A DNA stretch of 64,000 nucleotides from Symbiodinium natans (taxonomy: Eukaryota > Sar > Dinophyceae > Suessiales > Symbiodiniaceae). The notes below the pieces were generated by a model. It was not told the origin of the DNA. It ran no database searches and was given only the letters and a program-made list of their open reading frames with translations. Made by a program: the position numbers and the translations under genes. Where the stretch lies: assembly GCA_905221605.1 (NCBI GenBank), contig CAJNDS010001557.1, positions 420,001 to 484,000 on the forward strand, written 5' to 3'. Of the stretch, positions 40,640 through 51,550 are shown piece after piece (position 1 is the first letter of the stretch; the number at the start of each line of letters is the position of its first letter).

Positions 40640-43230
40640 CAGCATCTGGGCACGTAGCATCAGGACCTCAAAGGGCGAGAGACACCGCGGTTGGGGGTCT
40701 TGCAATGAAGAGTATGAAGAGCATGAAGAGCCTTACACCACCTCCGCCAAACATGAATGCCTCGGGCAGAAGTCAGGATATACAATGTCGCACGACGATT
40801 ATGGCATGGGCTACGACTGGAATCGGGCGGTGTGCCAACGAGCATGATGTGCCTTGTTCGTATATCTCATGAGCGAAGAGAACATATGATTGAGTATTTC
40901 ATGAACAGATAAAAGACTCTTGAATCTTCGTCTTCGTTCTTGCCACCTTCAACTTTAGGACGGCATTAATTCATGACTTTGTTACCTTAATCTTGTTCCG
41001 GTCTCACCGTTCAGTTAATAACAGTTCATGGCCGTACTTTGGGGCTTAGTGAGCACACCTTCATGACATTGAGTTCGTACACCTGTAATGATAATATGCC
41101 CCAAAGCCCCTATCATTCCCTCCACACGTACACTCACTAACTCATTACGTTCACGCTGTTCACTCATGACTATAACTGTGAAGAGAATTTAATATGGGCT
41201 TTTTGTAAGGCATGAACATAAGGCACGAAAAAGGCCACATGAAATGAACGAAACGAAAAGAGAATTTGCGCCCCAATAAAGTATGAGTTTTCGTGCGCAT
41301 TTAGTATTCCGCGAGAATAAGGCTTGTTCGATTCCCCTTACTTCGCTGGATCGCTCTTGGTGTTGCTTGTCTGCGGGAGCTTTGCTTCCTCTGTCAGCGC
41401 CTGTCCTGCTATTCAACTCTGTCTTTGATTACGAAACCCGAGTGTGTCCACGCGCGCTTTTTGCCTTCTGGCGTGTCGTTAAAAGACATGCCTTGCAGAC
41501 TCACAAGAGGCGATTCCACAGAGTCTGACACGGCCCTGGAGGCACTTCATCTGGACAACGTCTGCACAACGTCACAGAAACCAGGCCCGGTAGAAACCCG
41601 ACTGTAGACTCTCAACAAGACACCCCTTCCCTGCCACCCAGGCCTCGGAGTCGTGCGCAGGATGCATCCACGGAAGGGCTCTGAGATACCTGAGGCCAAT
41701 AATGCCTCCCCTGGCCCGTCCTGAACGCGCCCGAAGGCACGAACAGTAGGCCAGAGGGTTTTCGGATGTTTTCGGGGTTGTCGGCGTTGTGACGGGAACG
41801 GTTCGGGAAGGAAACCCGACCGGGCCGAACCTCTGTAAGGAAAGATAGTGCAACCCGGACTCAGGCCCTCGTCCTTCTCAAAGTCGGCCTGGCAGCGCAA
41901 GCCCAGAACAAGCAAATAACAGCAATGAAAGCTGTAATCAAGAAAGCCCAAGGAAGTAATGGGACAGTCTTTAATGTCAGAAAATAGGATCTCAGACTTT
42001 GAATTGTTGGCCAGAAGCCAAAGCCAAATTTAAGGTTTCCTGTACTTGAAGGTGATTTGACGTCATAAAGGAAGTGGATTGTGCTGTTGGGAGAAAAGCT
42101 GCTTACCAAGAGCCCCAAGAGCCCGAAGAGAGCCCTGAAATCTCAAAAAATTCCCGAAGAGACCCCGAAACTCCAGCGAAACCTCCCCGAGATGCCTCGC
42201 GCCAGATGCGCCGGGCCATGATGTCATTTCCAGACCTGAGCCCGGTTCTGGGGCCTTTAGGGCCTTTAGGGCCTTTAGGGCCTTTAGGGGCCTGTAGGGG
42301 CCTGTAGGGGCCTTTAGGCGCCTTTAGGGCCTTTTGGGGCCTTTAGGGCCTTTAGGGTCTTCAGGGCCGTTTCGGGTTGAGGGTTTAGGGCTGCCTTGGC
42401 AGCTGGCTTGCAGGTTTGCTTTGGGTTGAGGGATGTGGATGATGTGGAGGCTTTGGGGTTTCGGCCTTAGAGGCCTTGGGGCTTGGGGTTGCGGTTCGAA
42501 TTTATTTAAGGCATTGATTGGGTTTAGGGGTTTGGGGAGCTCAGTCTTTGGATTTCACGGAGCAAGGGCGTCCGCTCCGGTGGTTCCGGAGCAGGGTTCT
42601 TCAGGCGCGTTTTTTGGGTGCTCGAAGGCGTTGGGTCCTCTTGGCTCCCGTCGAAAACCACCCACTTCTTGGGGGGCACGAGGCTTTCGATGCAGTCAAC
42701 GCCTTGAAGACTCTCCGTGTTGGGGTCATCTACGGTATGCTGCTTTGGGTTCTTGAGCACTTTTTGACACGCACATCTTCATTTTGTTGATTGCCTTGTT
42801 ATCCCTGGCTTGAAGTCAAGAGTCATGCTTCTGAAACTTGACAAAAGAATCCCATGTTGCAACTCCCGCTTGGTGTTGGCTTGGCCCAGGCTTGGCTCTT
42901 GCTTTCAGTTCGGCTTGCTTTGGCATGTGGTGCGTTCCTTGTGCCCCCGAGCTGCCGGATATACTCCCAAGCTGTCTTTGCTCCCTACCAGGCCCTACCA
43001 GTATCCAACTGATCATGCCTCGCAAGCAAAGAATCGTCATTCGAGATATCAAGAACTGCCCAGAACTGAGAGGGTGAGCTGACCCTCCCCATGTCCTCCT
43101 CAGCCATCTTATCCCTACATATACTCTGACATGCTGGGAGCCCTCTCAACCACCATTCAGAGCAAGCAGCCGCAAGATGTTCGAATGCCAACTGCCAGAT
43201 CCCAAGAGACCACGCACTACTCACTGCTTC
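40640..43230. other. No confident gene; decamer repeat
   Basis: A GGGCCTTTAG decamer array with variants at 42248-42350. The minus frame 42760-42524 contains VVFDGSQEDPTPSSTQKTRL but lacks supporting signals. Otherwise nothing recognised. Confidence 0.4.
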
Positions 43231-43244
43231 CCAAGCCAAGCCCC

Positions 43245-46200
43245 AATACTGAACGGAGCGCGAGCGACGCGACCAGGGTCCGCAGCTTCCGGCCGTAATA
43301 GCCGGCCACCTGGAAAAACATTGTAAACAAGGATGGGAAGAGAAAATGACTGGAACCCATTGCTGCTCACTACCACCTACTACTCTTCCATACTCTTGTT
43401 CAAGCATGCTCTAGCACGCTCAACCCTCTACTCCCAGCACCTGCGCTCGAACGGGGCCAAAAAGGACCAACGTCACTAGGACCTGCAGGGGATGGCTCGA
43501 ACAGCTCGACGTTAGACGTTAGCTTAAACAGCCGGGGCTGCGCGTGAAGGGTTCTGCAAGCAGCTGCAAGATTGACCAAGCTTCCCTTGCGATCAAACCC
43601 TCCCAGCCTGTATGGTGGGGATGGCCAAATTCAGCGCGGCGACCACGGTGGATCCACCCTCGCGCCGCAAGTAGAACAGCGCGGCGAGCGCCTGCGGCAC
43701 GTTCTCCAGAAGAAGAAGGAACCTGGGAACGTGGCTGGGTCAGACCAAGCCCTCGACAGGCCAAACGCATCCTCCAAGAAGGGTTGCGCCTGACCTTATG
43801 GGTTATGTGCCCATCTTCGTGCAAATTATGTAATACACTCTTGGTCCCTCGCTGTTCTATGTCTGACTGTCTGAACGTCACGGAATGCGACCCCTTTCAG
43901 TGCCCGTCCCGCCCGCCTTTTCGTAGGAGTCAGCTGCTTGTAGAGGACAATCAACAGCTCTTCACCCAGATTCACACTGTCTCCTCCGGGCCCACACCAC
44001 CCCCCCTCATTGAAGAACAGCGAAGAACACTCACGACATCCAGAAAGTCCGATCCTAGCGCCTTGCCTGCGTCAGGGGTGAGCAGGAGCACTGCCAGGTG
44101 TGAGCTCAGCAGCTCCGTCGTCAAATCCTGTACGGGATCCGGTTCTGGCTACCCTCTGCGCTGCTTGATGGGTTCTCTGCCGGCAGCTTGGCGGCCCGGG
44201 TGCCTCGACGAAGAAGCAGAAGACATGGATGATCACGAGGTAGGCCAGGCAGGCCCCACCCATGTTCTGGACCTCTTCCTTCTCGGACTGGAAGCAGATA
44301 AAGGCAAACATGACATCCTGAGCGAAGCATTGCCAGGCCCAAAGGATGCTGGGGTCTAGGATGGTCTAGGGTCACAGTCCGAATGTCATGCTCCGACATG
44401 CTCGCCTTTGAGGCTTAAGGGATTTAAGGGCTTTCGGGCTTGAGCTCCTTAGCACCCCCTGGGCAACCACCCCCCTCCACGCGAGCAGACCTTGAATGTG
44501 TCGTAGTGGTCGGACAGGATCGGCGACATTCCCGCAAGACAGGCCTGCGGCAGGAAGGCCAGGCTCAGTGTCAGCTGGTGCGGGAAGGCCATTGGGGTGT
44601 GCCCTGAAGGGCCTGGGATTTGAAGACATGATTTTCTGCTGGCCTCGGGTCGGGTGATCCTAAGATCCCAGGTCTTAGTTTGGGTGCCTTGGAATGGTTT
44701 TTCGATCCGACCATATCCGACCTGTCTCACTGAAATAGATTAGCTGGTTCTAAACATTCCGCCCACCGTGATCTACCCCCGTACCTGCGCGAAGGCGGTG
44801 GTGCCGTACCGCTTGCCCGCAGGGAGGCGACACGCCATCACGAGCGCCTGTAGAACCTGCAGCTCCCGGGGCGAACGATGGCTAACGTGGGGCAATTACG
44901 GTGCTTCTTCGGGGGACTACATGCGGCTTCGATGGAACATTTTGGCGGGAAAGGGACAGGCTCGTGAGCGTGGGCATGTGTGGTCTATCAACGCAGCCGT
45001 CCCGACATCGCTCTTGTGGATGTACAGGAGCAGGTGTTGTTGACATGCGCACCCATGCACACCCGCCACTCGCGAGGCCAATCACATCAGGGCACTTGGC
45101 ATGGTGGCACATGCAAAACATCTGTCTATTGAGTCTATTCCTATAGTCCCCTTCTTGAGCTGCGCGTACCATGGAGAGCCCATTGCACAGGAGCAGGCCA
45201 GCGTAGACCTCGGTACAGGGGATCGCAGGGGATCGCAGGGGGCTTCCGACCCTCTCATAAGCCTCCCTTGAAGAGCAAATGGTGCTAGGCTTGAAGTGCA
45301 TGTGAGCGTCTTGGGACCTGATGGGGCCTTTGGGAGCCTTTACGAGTACTTCGAAGAGCCTCGCACTCTTTCTCCTCGGATCTAAACCACTTCAGCAACT
45401 TACAGCACCATACGGCATGAAGGCATGTGAAGTCCCCCTCTCCCCTTTCGTAGGACCTGGGGTGGGGGGTGATATGAACTGCTCCACCAAGCACCATACA
45501 GTAGATTCAAAAAAAACAAACTATAAATTGTTGGGGGCTGTTTCGCTCACCAGGTTGCTTCCCAGTCAACTCCGGTGTCCTTGGAGAGCCTGCCAGACTT
45601 CGGCAAAAAGGGTCGCAGGCTTCGATGAGAAGGCTTCAGGCTTCAGGTTTCATGAGCTTTGCGCTCAAGAACCGCAGGTTGGCACTGAGGTGTCTAGGTT
45701 TTAAGGGATTTCAGGGTGTTTTGGGTCTTTCTGGGGGGGGTGGGGTACAACAGAACCCAAGATCCAATGCACTCGGCCTGCTGCTCTGAAAGCTCCAGAC
45801 CAGGGCAGCACAGCTCGCTGACATCGTGCAAGTCAACGACAGGGCTAGGAGGACCTCTGCAACTGTTTGGGGGTTTGGGTTATATAAGGTCGGTGGCCTT
45901 TTATCTGTTGCCCTTATACCTTCATATAGCCCTAGATACTCGAATAATAAGAACCCTGAAAAAAATGCCCCTTTAACGCAGAAACCCTACCTAAAGAGAC
46001 CGCCAACCCATGTGAGGTTCGGGGTTTTGGGTTTACAGCTTAAGGTTTAGGGTTTAGGGTGTAGGGTTTAGGGTGTAGGGTTTAGGGCATGGGCATGGGC
46101 GTAGTGGCGCAAAAACTGAAGCGGTTGGGGAGAACGGCTTCCCAGGAGAATGGGGGATGCCCAAAGAAGTAGATTCATGCTCCTTCTACACACCAGAAGC

Positions 46201-47400
46201 AAAGGGCCATGGCACGAGGTACCATGTCGCAGTATCTGTGTCGCGCGACGACCGTCACCCTTGCTGGGTCCGACGAGGCTCTGAGGGGCACCCGCAGCAC
46301 CCAGGTTGGAGCGGAAGCTTACAAACTGCAACACCACCATGCACCCCACCTTCAGCGTCTTCCCCTTGAAGGCGACGGACCCTCCGTTGATGCTCGTGTA
46401 GCCTGAAAGTCGGAGCGACTCAAAGCTTAGACGCCTGGCACACCGATCCATGAGGGCCTTGAGTCTTGCTTAGTCTTGGGAAGCCCCTCGACAAGCCAGC
46501 ACAATTACACCTGCGCAAAGTGGTTTCACCCATTCCATCCACTCGGAAGTCGTGGTGGCTTCACTTGGGTTGGCAAATGTCGGCACGAACAGCGTATGCA
46601 GACCAGATGTGAGACAGTGACATACAGTATCAAAGGAATCAGACCGCGTTCACGCGCATCGGAGTTACGCACTGCTACATCGCTACACAACCTCCACTCC
46701 ACTCCCCGGTTGGGTCCGCCCGCCCTGCACTCCGAATCCTGAACAGCGCCGTAACTCGACTCTTGCAGAAGCTCTCCAAAGAGACACCCCAAAAACACAC
46801 ACAGCACCCTGCGACAAACATAGCACAATCCCTCGCCTACAGGCTTGAAGTTCCGGCGAGGACTACGGAACAAGGTGGGAGAATGGAACTCCGACTGAGA
46901 ACAAGAAACGTGGACACACAGCCCCAAACATCCCAGGCTCCGCCTTCTTGGCCCTCGGCGCACTTCAAGACCAAAGTGCCGACCATCATGGTGACCGTGA
47001 CGATGCACAGCATCACGAAGACCCAGAAATGCCATCTCATGGGCAGGGTTTAGCTTAGGGCTTAGGGTACACAGTTAGGCTACACACTTCCCCAGCCACC
47101 TGGAGACCCCGCAACATCACAATGTCACAGGCTTACCCATGGCGGGCCTGGCTGTGGTCGCCTCTGCATCCATCTCCTGTATCTCCGACACCGTTGGAAG
47201 GAACGGCTCCTGCACCAGCTCGACGCTCCAACCTGCACAGCTCAGAGGCTCTTCCGGTCTGGGTTCTTTTATCAGGCGCTTCTGGGCTTCACTGACGGAT
47301 GTCCCCGCCTACGATGTCTGGCAACAGGAGGCTCTCCGCCAGCTCACCAAGAACGAGCAAAGCGAGCTTCATCGCAATCGGAGGGCACTGAGGCACTGCA
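43245..47400 (-). CDS. Multi-exon, multi-pass membrane protein of unknown family
   Basis: At least twelve minus-strand islands with clear coding character and good splice ends. 47400-47313: MKLALLVLGELAESLLLPDI. 47232-47137: WSVELVQEPFLPTVSEIQEM, donor GTAAGC. 47040-46915: a membrane helix, MRWHFWVFVMLCIVTVTMMV. About 46410-46325: YTSINGGSVAFKGKTLKVGC. About 45820-45745: VVDLHDVSELCCPGLELSEQ. About 45640-45570: LPKSGRLSKDTGVDWEAT, donor GTGAGC. 45209-45143: EVYAGLLLCNGLSMVRAAQE. 44856-44785: ALVMACRLPAGKRYGTTAFA. About 44610-44480: FPHQLTLSLAFLPQACLAGM. About 44330-44165: GGACLAYLVIIHVFCFFVEA. About 44095-44050: LLLTPDAGKALGSDFLDV. 43722-43608: ENVPQALAALFYLRREGG, GC donor. 43309-43245: VAGYYGRKLRTLVASLALRS. 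The last two join in phase. Several hydrophobic helices and an E-N-V-P-Q segment suggest a transporter-like or sensor membrane protein. I cannot name it. Confidence 0.62.
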
Positions 47401-47699
47401 AGAGGACCTACCAGAAGCCTAAGAACAGGCGAGCCGAGAGGAGCTCCAGACATTTCTGTTTCTGCTTCTGAAAGCTTAGGTCCCACAAATATCGGATTCT
47501 ATGATGTTCAAGCCTCCAGGGCTTCAAGGAGCTTTAATGCAAGCTTCGAAAGCGCAAGTTTCATATACCTGAATACCGAGTCATGTACTGAGTCTGATGA
47601 AGGAATCTGATGAGGGAATCCCCCCCCCCACGCAAGAAAAGCGACGTCCCTCCCCCCCCCACTCCCCCCCGCGCACGAAAAACGATTTCCCCCAGAATA

Positions 47700-48310
47700 T
47701 AATGTGCTCACCATGCGTGCCACGCTTAGGGCAGTTTGCTATGACGACATGTCGACATGAACGGGATCATCTTGGGCCCCGGCACTGCTTTTTGAAAGCC
47801 AGTCCACAAGAAACGCGAAAAAGAACACTTTTTTTCTCACATAAACCCTCAACCCTAAACCCAGAATATAGCTTGCGGATCTCAAACATGTCCCTTCAAT
47901 GTTGCCGCTGGCGCAACCAAAGTTTTTTGGGAAGATAGGGCTCGGGGGGGGGGGGGGGGTTGTGTCCGGGGCATCCTGGGGCTCCTCCCTTTCTCGGGCT
48001 GATTTTGCTGATTTTTTTTTTCGCCTCTGTTCCCTCCTTTGGGTCGAGGGGGAAGGTTCGCACACAAGCCTTGGCTGAGTGCAACACCCCAAAACCCTCA
48101 ACCCTACATCCTTTTACACGTTGTCGATTGTTGCTTTTGTCATGCTTTGTCATTGGCCGGTTCCTTGGTGGATCCTTTACCAACCGGGGTAAAGGTCAAA
48201 AAGAGCCTCAGGATCAAGACAACGTCGAAACCGAGTCGCTGCCCTTATCTCGCAGGTCTACCTCAAGAGGGCAGTGATGGAAACCCACGGAACAAGACAC
48301 AATGAGAACA
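47700..48310 (-). pseudogene. Degenerate duplicate of the RS-gene 5' region
   Basis: Matches 18.47-19.0 kb and 19.82-19.96 kb piecewise: ACTGCCCT..GCGTGGCA…ATGGTGAGC, ACCCTAAACCCAGAATAT, CCTCCCTTTCTCGGGC, AAGGTT.GCA.ACAAGCCTTGG, TGCTTTGTCATTGGCC, and AGTCGCTGCCCTT.TCTCGCAG. In the exon-like segment 47960-48075 the reading frame is shifted relative to the 18.8-kb copy. It lacks the 19.07-19.18 and 19.74-19.81 inverted-repeat elements. A CCCTCAACCCTAAA patch at 47848-47865 is shared with the other copy. Confidence 0.65.
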
Positions 48311-48500
48311 GAGCCACGGTTAAATGATTTGAATAATTTAAATGTTTGGGGGACGCCAAATATTTAAATCCTTCGAATCATCCAAAATCGGTGAATTTAA
48401 ATAATTTTAAATAATTTAAATAATTTAAAAAAATCTAAATAATTCAAGCAATGTAAATAATTTAAATAAAATGCATAGTTTGAATAATTTAACTAATCTA
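48310..48500. repeat. AT-rich left terminal repeat of the recombinase element
   Basis: ATTTAAATAATTT-type sequence containing AATGTTTGGGGGACGCCAAA followed by TATTTAAAT (48338-48366). The same box in the same orientation, AATGTTTGGGGGCCGCCAAA, recurs at about 54602-54630 at the other end. Confidence 0.65.
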
Positions 48501-48543
48501 AATGGCGAAAGGGGGGGGGGGGGACTGGCCCCTTCCGGGGGAG

Positions 48544-48675
48544 GGCCGGGCTCGTAATTTAGTATTGGGGGGAGGCCCGGGCTCGTAATTTAGTATTGGG
48601 GGGAGGCCTGGGCTCGTAATTTAGCATTGGGGGGAGGCCCGGGCTCGTAATTTAGTGTTGGGGGGAGGCCCGGGC
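48544..48675 (+). repeat. 31-bp tandem repeat, four copies
   Basis: Unit GGGCTCGTAATTTAGTATTG plus GGGGGAGGCCC, period 31, copies differing at one or two positions (AGTATTG / AGCATTG / AGTGTTG). Lies just inside the AT-rich left end, 20 nt from the first ORF's 3' end. Confidence 0.9.
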
Positions 48676-48694
48676 AGCTGCCCCCAGGAACCCT

Positions 48695-49141
48695 TCAGCA
48701 TTCATTATGTAAATGATTTAAATTATTTACCGTATGGCGCTCAGCCCCAGGCATATGCCGGGCGATCGATTCCGGTTTCTGTTCTACAACCGACTTCAAA
48801 TGAGACAAAGCCATGGTCTGCGATTCGAAGAGGAGCCGCTTCGCCTGGGTCACCAACGCCAGAGTCGGATTGGCAGCACCTATTTTTGTCAAGAGGGCTT
48901 CAACCGATGCATCTGTCAACGGTTGTCCCGGCGGAGACGCTGCATAAGCTGCCTGGCTGACCGTCTTGATCCCTTGTGCCACTAGCTTGTTTATCACGTC
49001 CTCAGCCATACCTACTCTGGCCGCATGTTCCTTGAAGAAAGCCTCCGAGTCTGCTGCGCTAGCCATTGCTCGACAGACACTATTTCTAACCTCGGGCCCG
49101 GGCGAGAGCTCGGAGAGGCGATGCTGAAGCTTCTCAGACAC
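48695..49141 (-). CDS. Short ORF of the recombinase element, helical, unknown function
   Basis: 148 codons ending in a stop at 48695. It carries a compact predicted helical domain (FFKEHAARVGMAEDVINKLV then AQGIKTVSQAAYA) of a kind I associate with the N-terminal region of dinoflagellate retroelement proteins. This association is from memory and weak. It follows the recombinase ORF by 36 nt on the same strand, in a position where a retroelement would carry a downstream ORF. The first Met is at 49141, but the frame might be spliced to something upstream. Confidence 0.5.
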   Translation of the reverse strand: MSEKLQHRLSELSPGPEVRNSVCRAMASAADSEAFFKEHAARVGMAEDVINKLVAQGIKTVSQAAYAASPPGQPLTDASVEALLTKIGAANPTLALVTQAKRLLFESQTMALSHLKSVVEQKPESIARHMPGAERHTVNNLNHLHNEC

Positions 49142-49177
49142 TGATGCACATCCTTCCGTCGCTCTTTGTTTTACCGA

Positions 49178-51394
49178 TCATGCCTGTGCAAAACATCGTT
49201 TACACAAAACTGAACCTTCAAGAGTATGGGATACTCGAGAAAAGTTCTCTGTCACAACTGGACCGCACTTCAGAGACACCGCACCTGGCCTGTGCAGATG
49301 CACGACTGTCGATTTGACATTTCGCAGTGCCTCAAATCCGTCGGGAAGGGCCTGGTCGCACGTCTCCTCCTCCATGGACGTGGAACTCGCAGTGTCTGAG
49401 TCAGAGCTGGAGACGGGGGATAAGACGTCAGTTGCCACGAGGCCGGCCCCCGAGCAAACCGTATCTCTCTCGTCTTCTGGTGCGTCGCCAGATTCTGTAA
49501 TTCCAGGCTGCTGCGTTGTCCCGTTTGCTACATCCACCTCTACAGCCGCCTCTGGGCTGTGGTCCCGGATGTCACCTTCCGTTGTGGACTCCACTCTTTT
49601 CGGTTCGAAGCTGCACTTTGTCCCTTCCATGAGAAGCCATCGCTTCCGGAAGTTGGTGCCAAACAGGGAGGTCCCTGTTGGACTTGCTCCATGCTGCTCC
49701 TCCCCCTCGACACTGGCCTGCTCCATGCGGTCAGGGCCTTCCCACGTTGCTGGCATCGGACGGGCCACGGTTGGTGGCTCACTGACCATGCTCCAAGACG
49801 GAGCTGCCTCGCTAACATTCTCCCTAACAAAGTAGCCACTCCTGGTAGCGTCAGGAAGAAATGAACCTTCACGTATCTGTTGGAGCATCTGTTCTAATTG
49901 GCGAATTGGTCCACTCAGCGCATCCCGAGAGTAAGCTAGGTCACTCATGGGCCCTGTGCTATGGTGCGCTAGCAAAGTCTGCGTCTCACCGTGGATCCCA
50001 AACCTACTGAGCCAACCCAGCACCGTGTGCTTGAGACAGTGCGACGTAGTGCGCTGTCGGGTGGGATCGCTCCTCAAGAGCAGTCCATGCAGCCAATCCG
50101 ACGCCTCAGCTGTGTCTATGTGTCGTTTGAGGAAGGATCCCTCTGGTCCCGGCGCCGGGAGCAGTGCCCCAAGCGGTCGCTTTGTCAGATCGATGCCTGC
50201 TAACTGAGCAGCATGACGCCACTCAAGCGCCCAATAGAAGTCGGGGCTGACTCCCTGAATAGGTGCCACCAATGGCATGAACAACGCCTTCTTTTTCTTC
50301 GCTTGGCTGCTCTGCTTGACATGGCGTGCCCTGGCTTCTACGTAGCCGACAGGTCGTCCAGCTACTTCTGTGACATCAAAGGAGAGGCTGTCAATGCACG
50401 CTACATCGCTCCAGCGGTTCCGTGCGAACAGTTGGAAGCACATGACCCCTGCAGCAAACCTGTCGATCGGGTCGGCATCCTGTGCACGTATGGCCTCTTC
50501 CACCTGTCGCACTTCGCTAACTGTCAAATCACGGGCCTGGTTTTGAGGCAAGTGCTCACCTGCAGAACGGTCTGCTGCACCCACCACTCGTGGTGACAAA
50601 ACCGCCTCCAAGTTGTGACATCTTAGAACATGCTGGGCTAGGCGCAAAGCTTGGACCGTCCCGAGAGCTGCCAGCTTCCCTGTTGACCTGCAGGTCAGCT
50701 CCTTCAGGAAAGCGTAAAGGATCGGCTCCGGAGGCATGAGCGGTTCGTGACTGTCTACTCCTGGTCTCAGCCACTTCATGAATCTGATGAGAGATGTGGC
50801 ACGTTTCAATGCAGTATGGGGTGACTTAACACCAAAGACATCTCTGATAGATGAGAGAGCTTCCTCCTCTTCCATGCTGCACACACTCTGGACAAACTTA
50901 CCAGCCGAGGGTGACGCTAGCATGAGCGTCAGCCAGAGTTTGACAGCTCGGCCCCACACGTATTCACACTTCTCATCGAAGTCTCTGTCAGGTTTGCGCC
51001 TGACTGCCTGCAAGAAAATGGCCTTGTCAGGTGTGACTACTCGGCACTGGCGCTTCACCGACTGTTGCGCCGAGAGCTCCCTTAGTTGAAGTTCAGCTTG
51101 ACCATACATGGTGGGGGTGGGCAGGTCATCGCTTATGATCGACGGCCTGGAGAAAATCTCTTGAAAAACTCCCGACTCCCAAGGCAGTCTGATGACGGGC
51201 AACGTGGCTTGTTCAACTATGAGATGCTCACTCACCCCGTCTTGTGTAGCCTGCACAGGTAGGGCCGGCGCAATCGCCTCATCGGAGTCACTTTCCGACG
51301 GGACATCTAGGGCTCTCATGCTGCAAGCCAACTCAAAGTACACAATTATGCAAGCCGCATGAGCTGACCCTGCACTGAGTCTGGAGATCTGCAA
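49178..51394 (-). CDS. Tyrosine recombinase-like protein of a mobile element
   Basis: 738 codons. Residues ~150-275 form a core-binding-like helical domain (SPHTALKRATSLIRFMKWLR, then YAFLKELTCRSTG). Residues ~285-510 look like the catalytic domain: FARNRWSD (R325 or R327 as the first catalytic Arg), SHCLKHTVLGWLSRFG (H452 with K455 where most families have Arg), LLAHHSTG (H477/H478), and LAYSRD (candidate nucleophile Y488). The C-terminal ~230 residues are Ser/Glu-rich and look disordered. Family-level inference: DIRS- or Crypton-like tyrosine-recombinase elements use such enzymes to integrate circular DNA. No reverse transcriptase is visible in this copy, so it is either a Crypton-type element or an incomplete DIRS-type one. 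No internal stop, so possibly still expressed. Confidence 0.68.
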   Translation of the reverse strand: MQISRLSAGSAHAACIIVYFELACSMRALDVPSESDSDEAIAPALPVQATQDGVSEHLIVEQATLPVIRLPWESGVFQEIFSRPSIISDDLPTPTMYGQAELQLRELSAQQSVKRQCRVVTPDKAIFLQAVRRKPDRDFDEKCEYVWGRAVKLWLTLMLASPSAGKFVQSVCSMEEEEALSSIRDVFGVKSPHTALKRATSLIRFMKWLRPGVDSHEPLMPPEPILYAFLKELTCRSTGKLAALGTVQALRLAQHVLRCHNLEAVLSPRVVGAADRSAGEHLPQNQARDLTVSEVRQVEEAIRAQDADPIDRFAAGVMCFQLFARNRWSDVACIDSLSFDVTEVAGRPVGYVEARARHVKQSSQAKKKKALFMPLVAPIQGVSPDFYWALEWRHAAQLAGIDLTKRPLGALLPAPGPEGSFLKRHIDTAEASDWLHGLLLRSDPTRQRTTSHCLKHTVLGWLSRFGIHGETQTLLAHHSTGPMSDLAYSRDALSGPIRQLEQMLQQIREGSFLPDATRSGYFVRENVSEAAPSWSMVSEPPTVARPMPATWEGPDRMEQASVEGEEQHGASPTGTSLFGTNFRKRWLLMEGTKCSFEPKRVESTTEGDIRDHSPEAAVEVDVANGTTQQPGITESGDAPEDERDTVCSGAGLVATDVLSPVSSSDSDTASSTSMEEETCDQALPDGFEALRNVKSTVVHLHRPGAVSLKCGPVVTENFSRVSHTLEGSVLCKRCFAQA

Positions 51395-51550
51395 CTGTCA
51401 GAGGGGTGGGGAGGTGACATGCAAAGGCTGACTCCAACCCCTTATTTTCCACACATCTGTCGTACCTCGCTTCAAAAATGTCAGACAGCCAGATCTTGTC
51501 ATGGCTGGAAACACACCCCTCGTTGGCGCCCAGAATCTGGGGCTCTGCAT

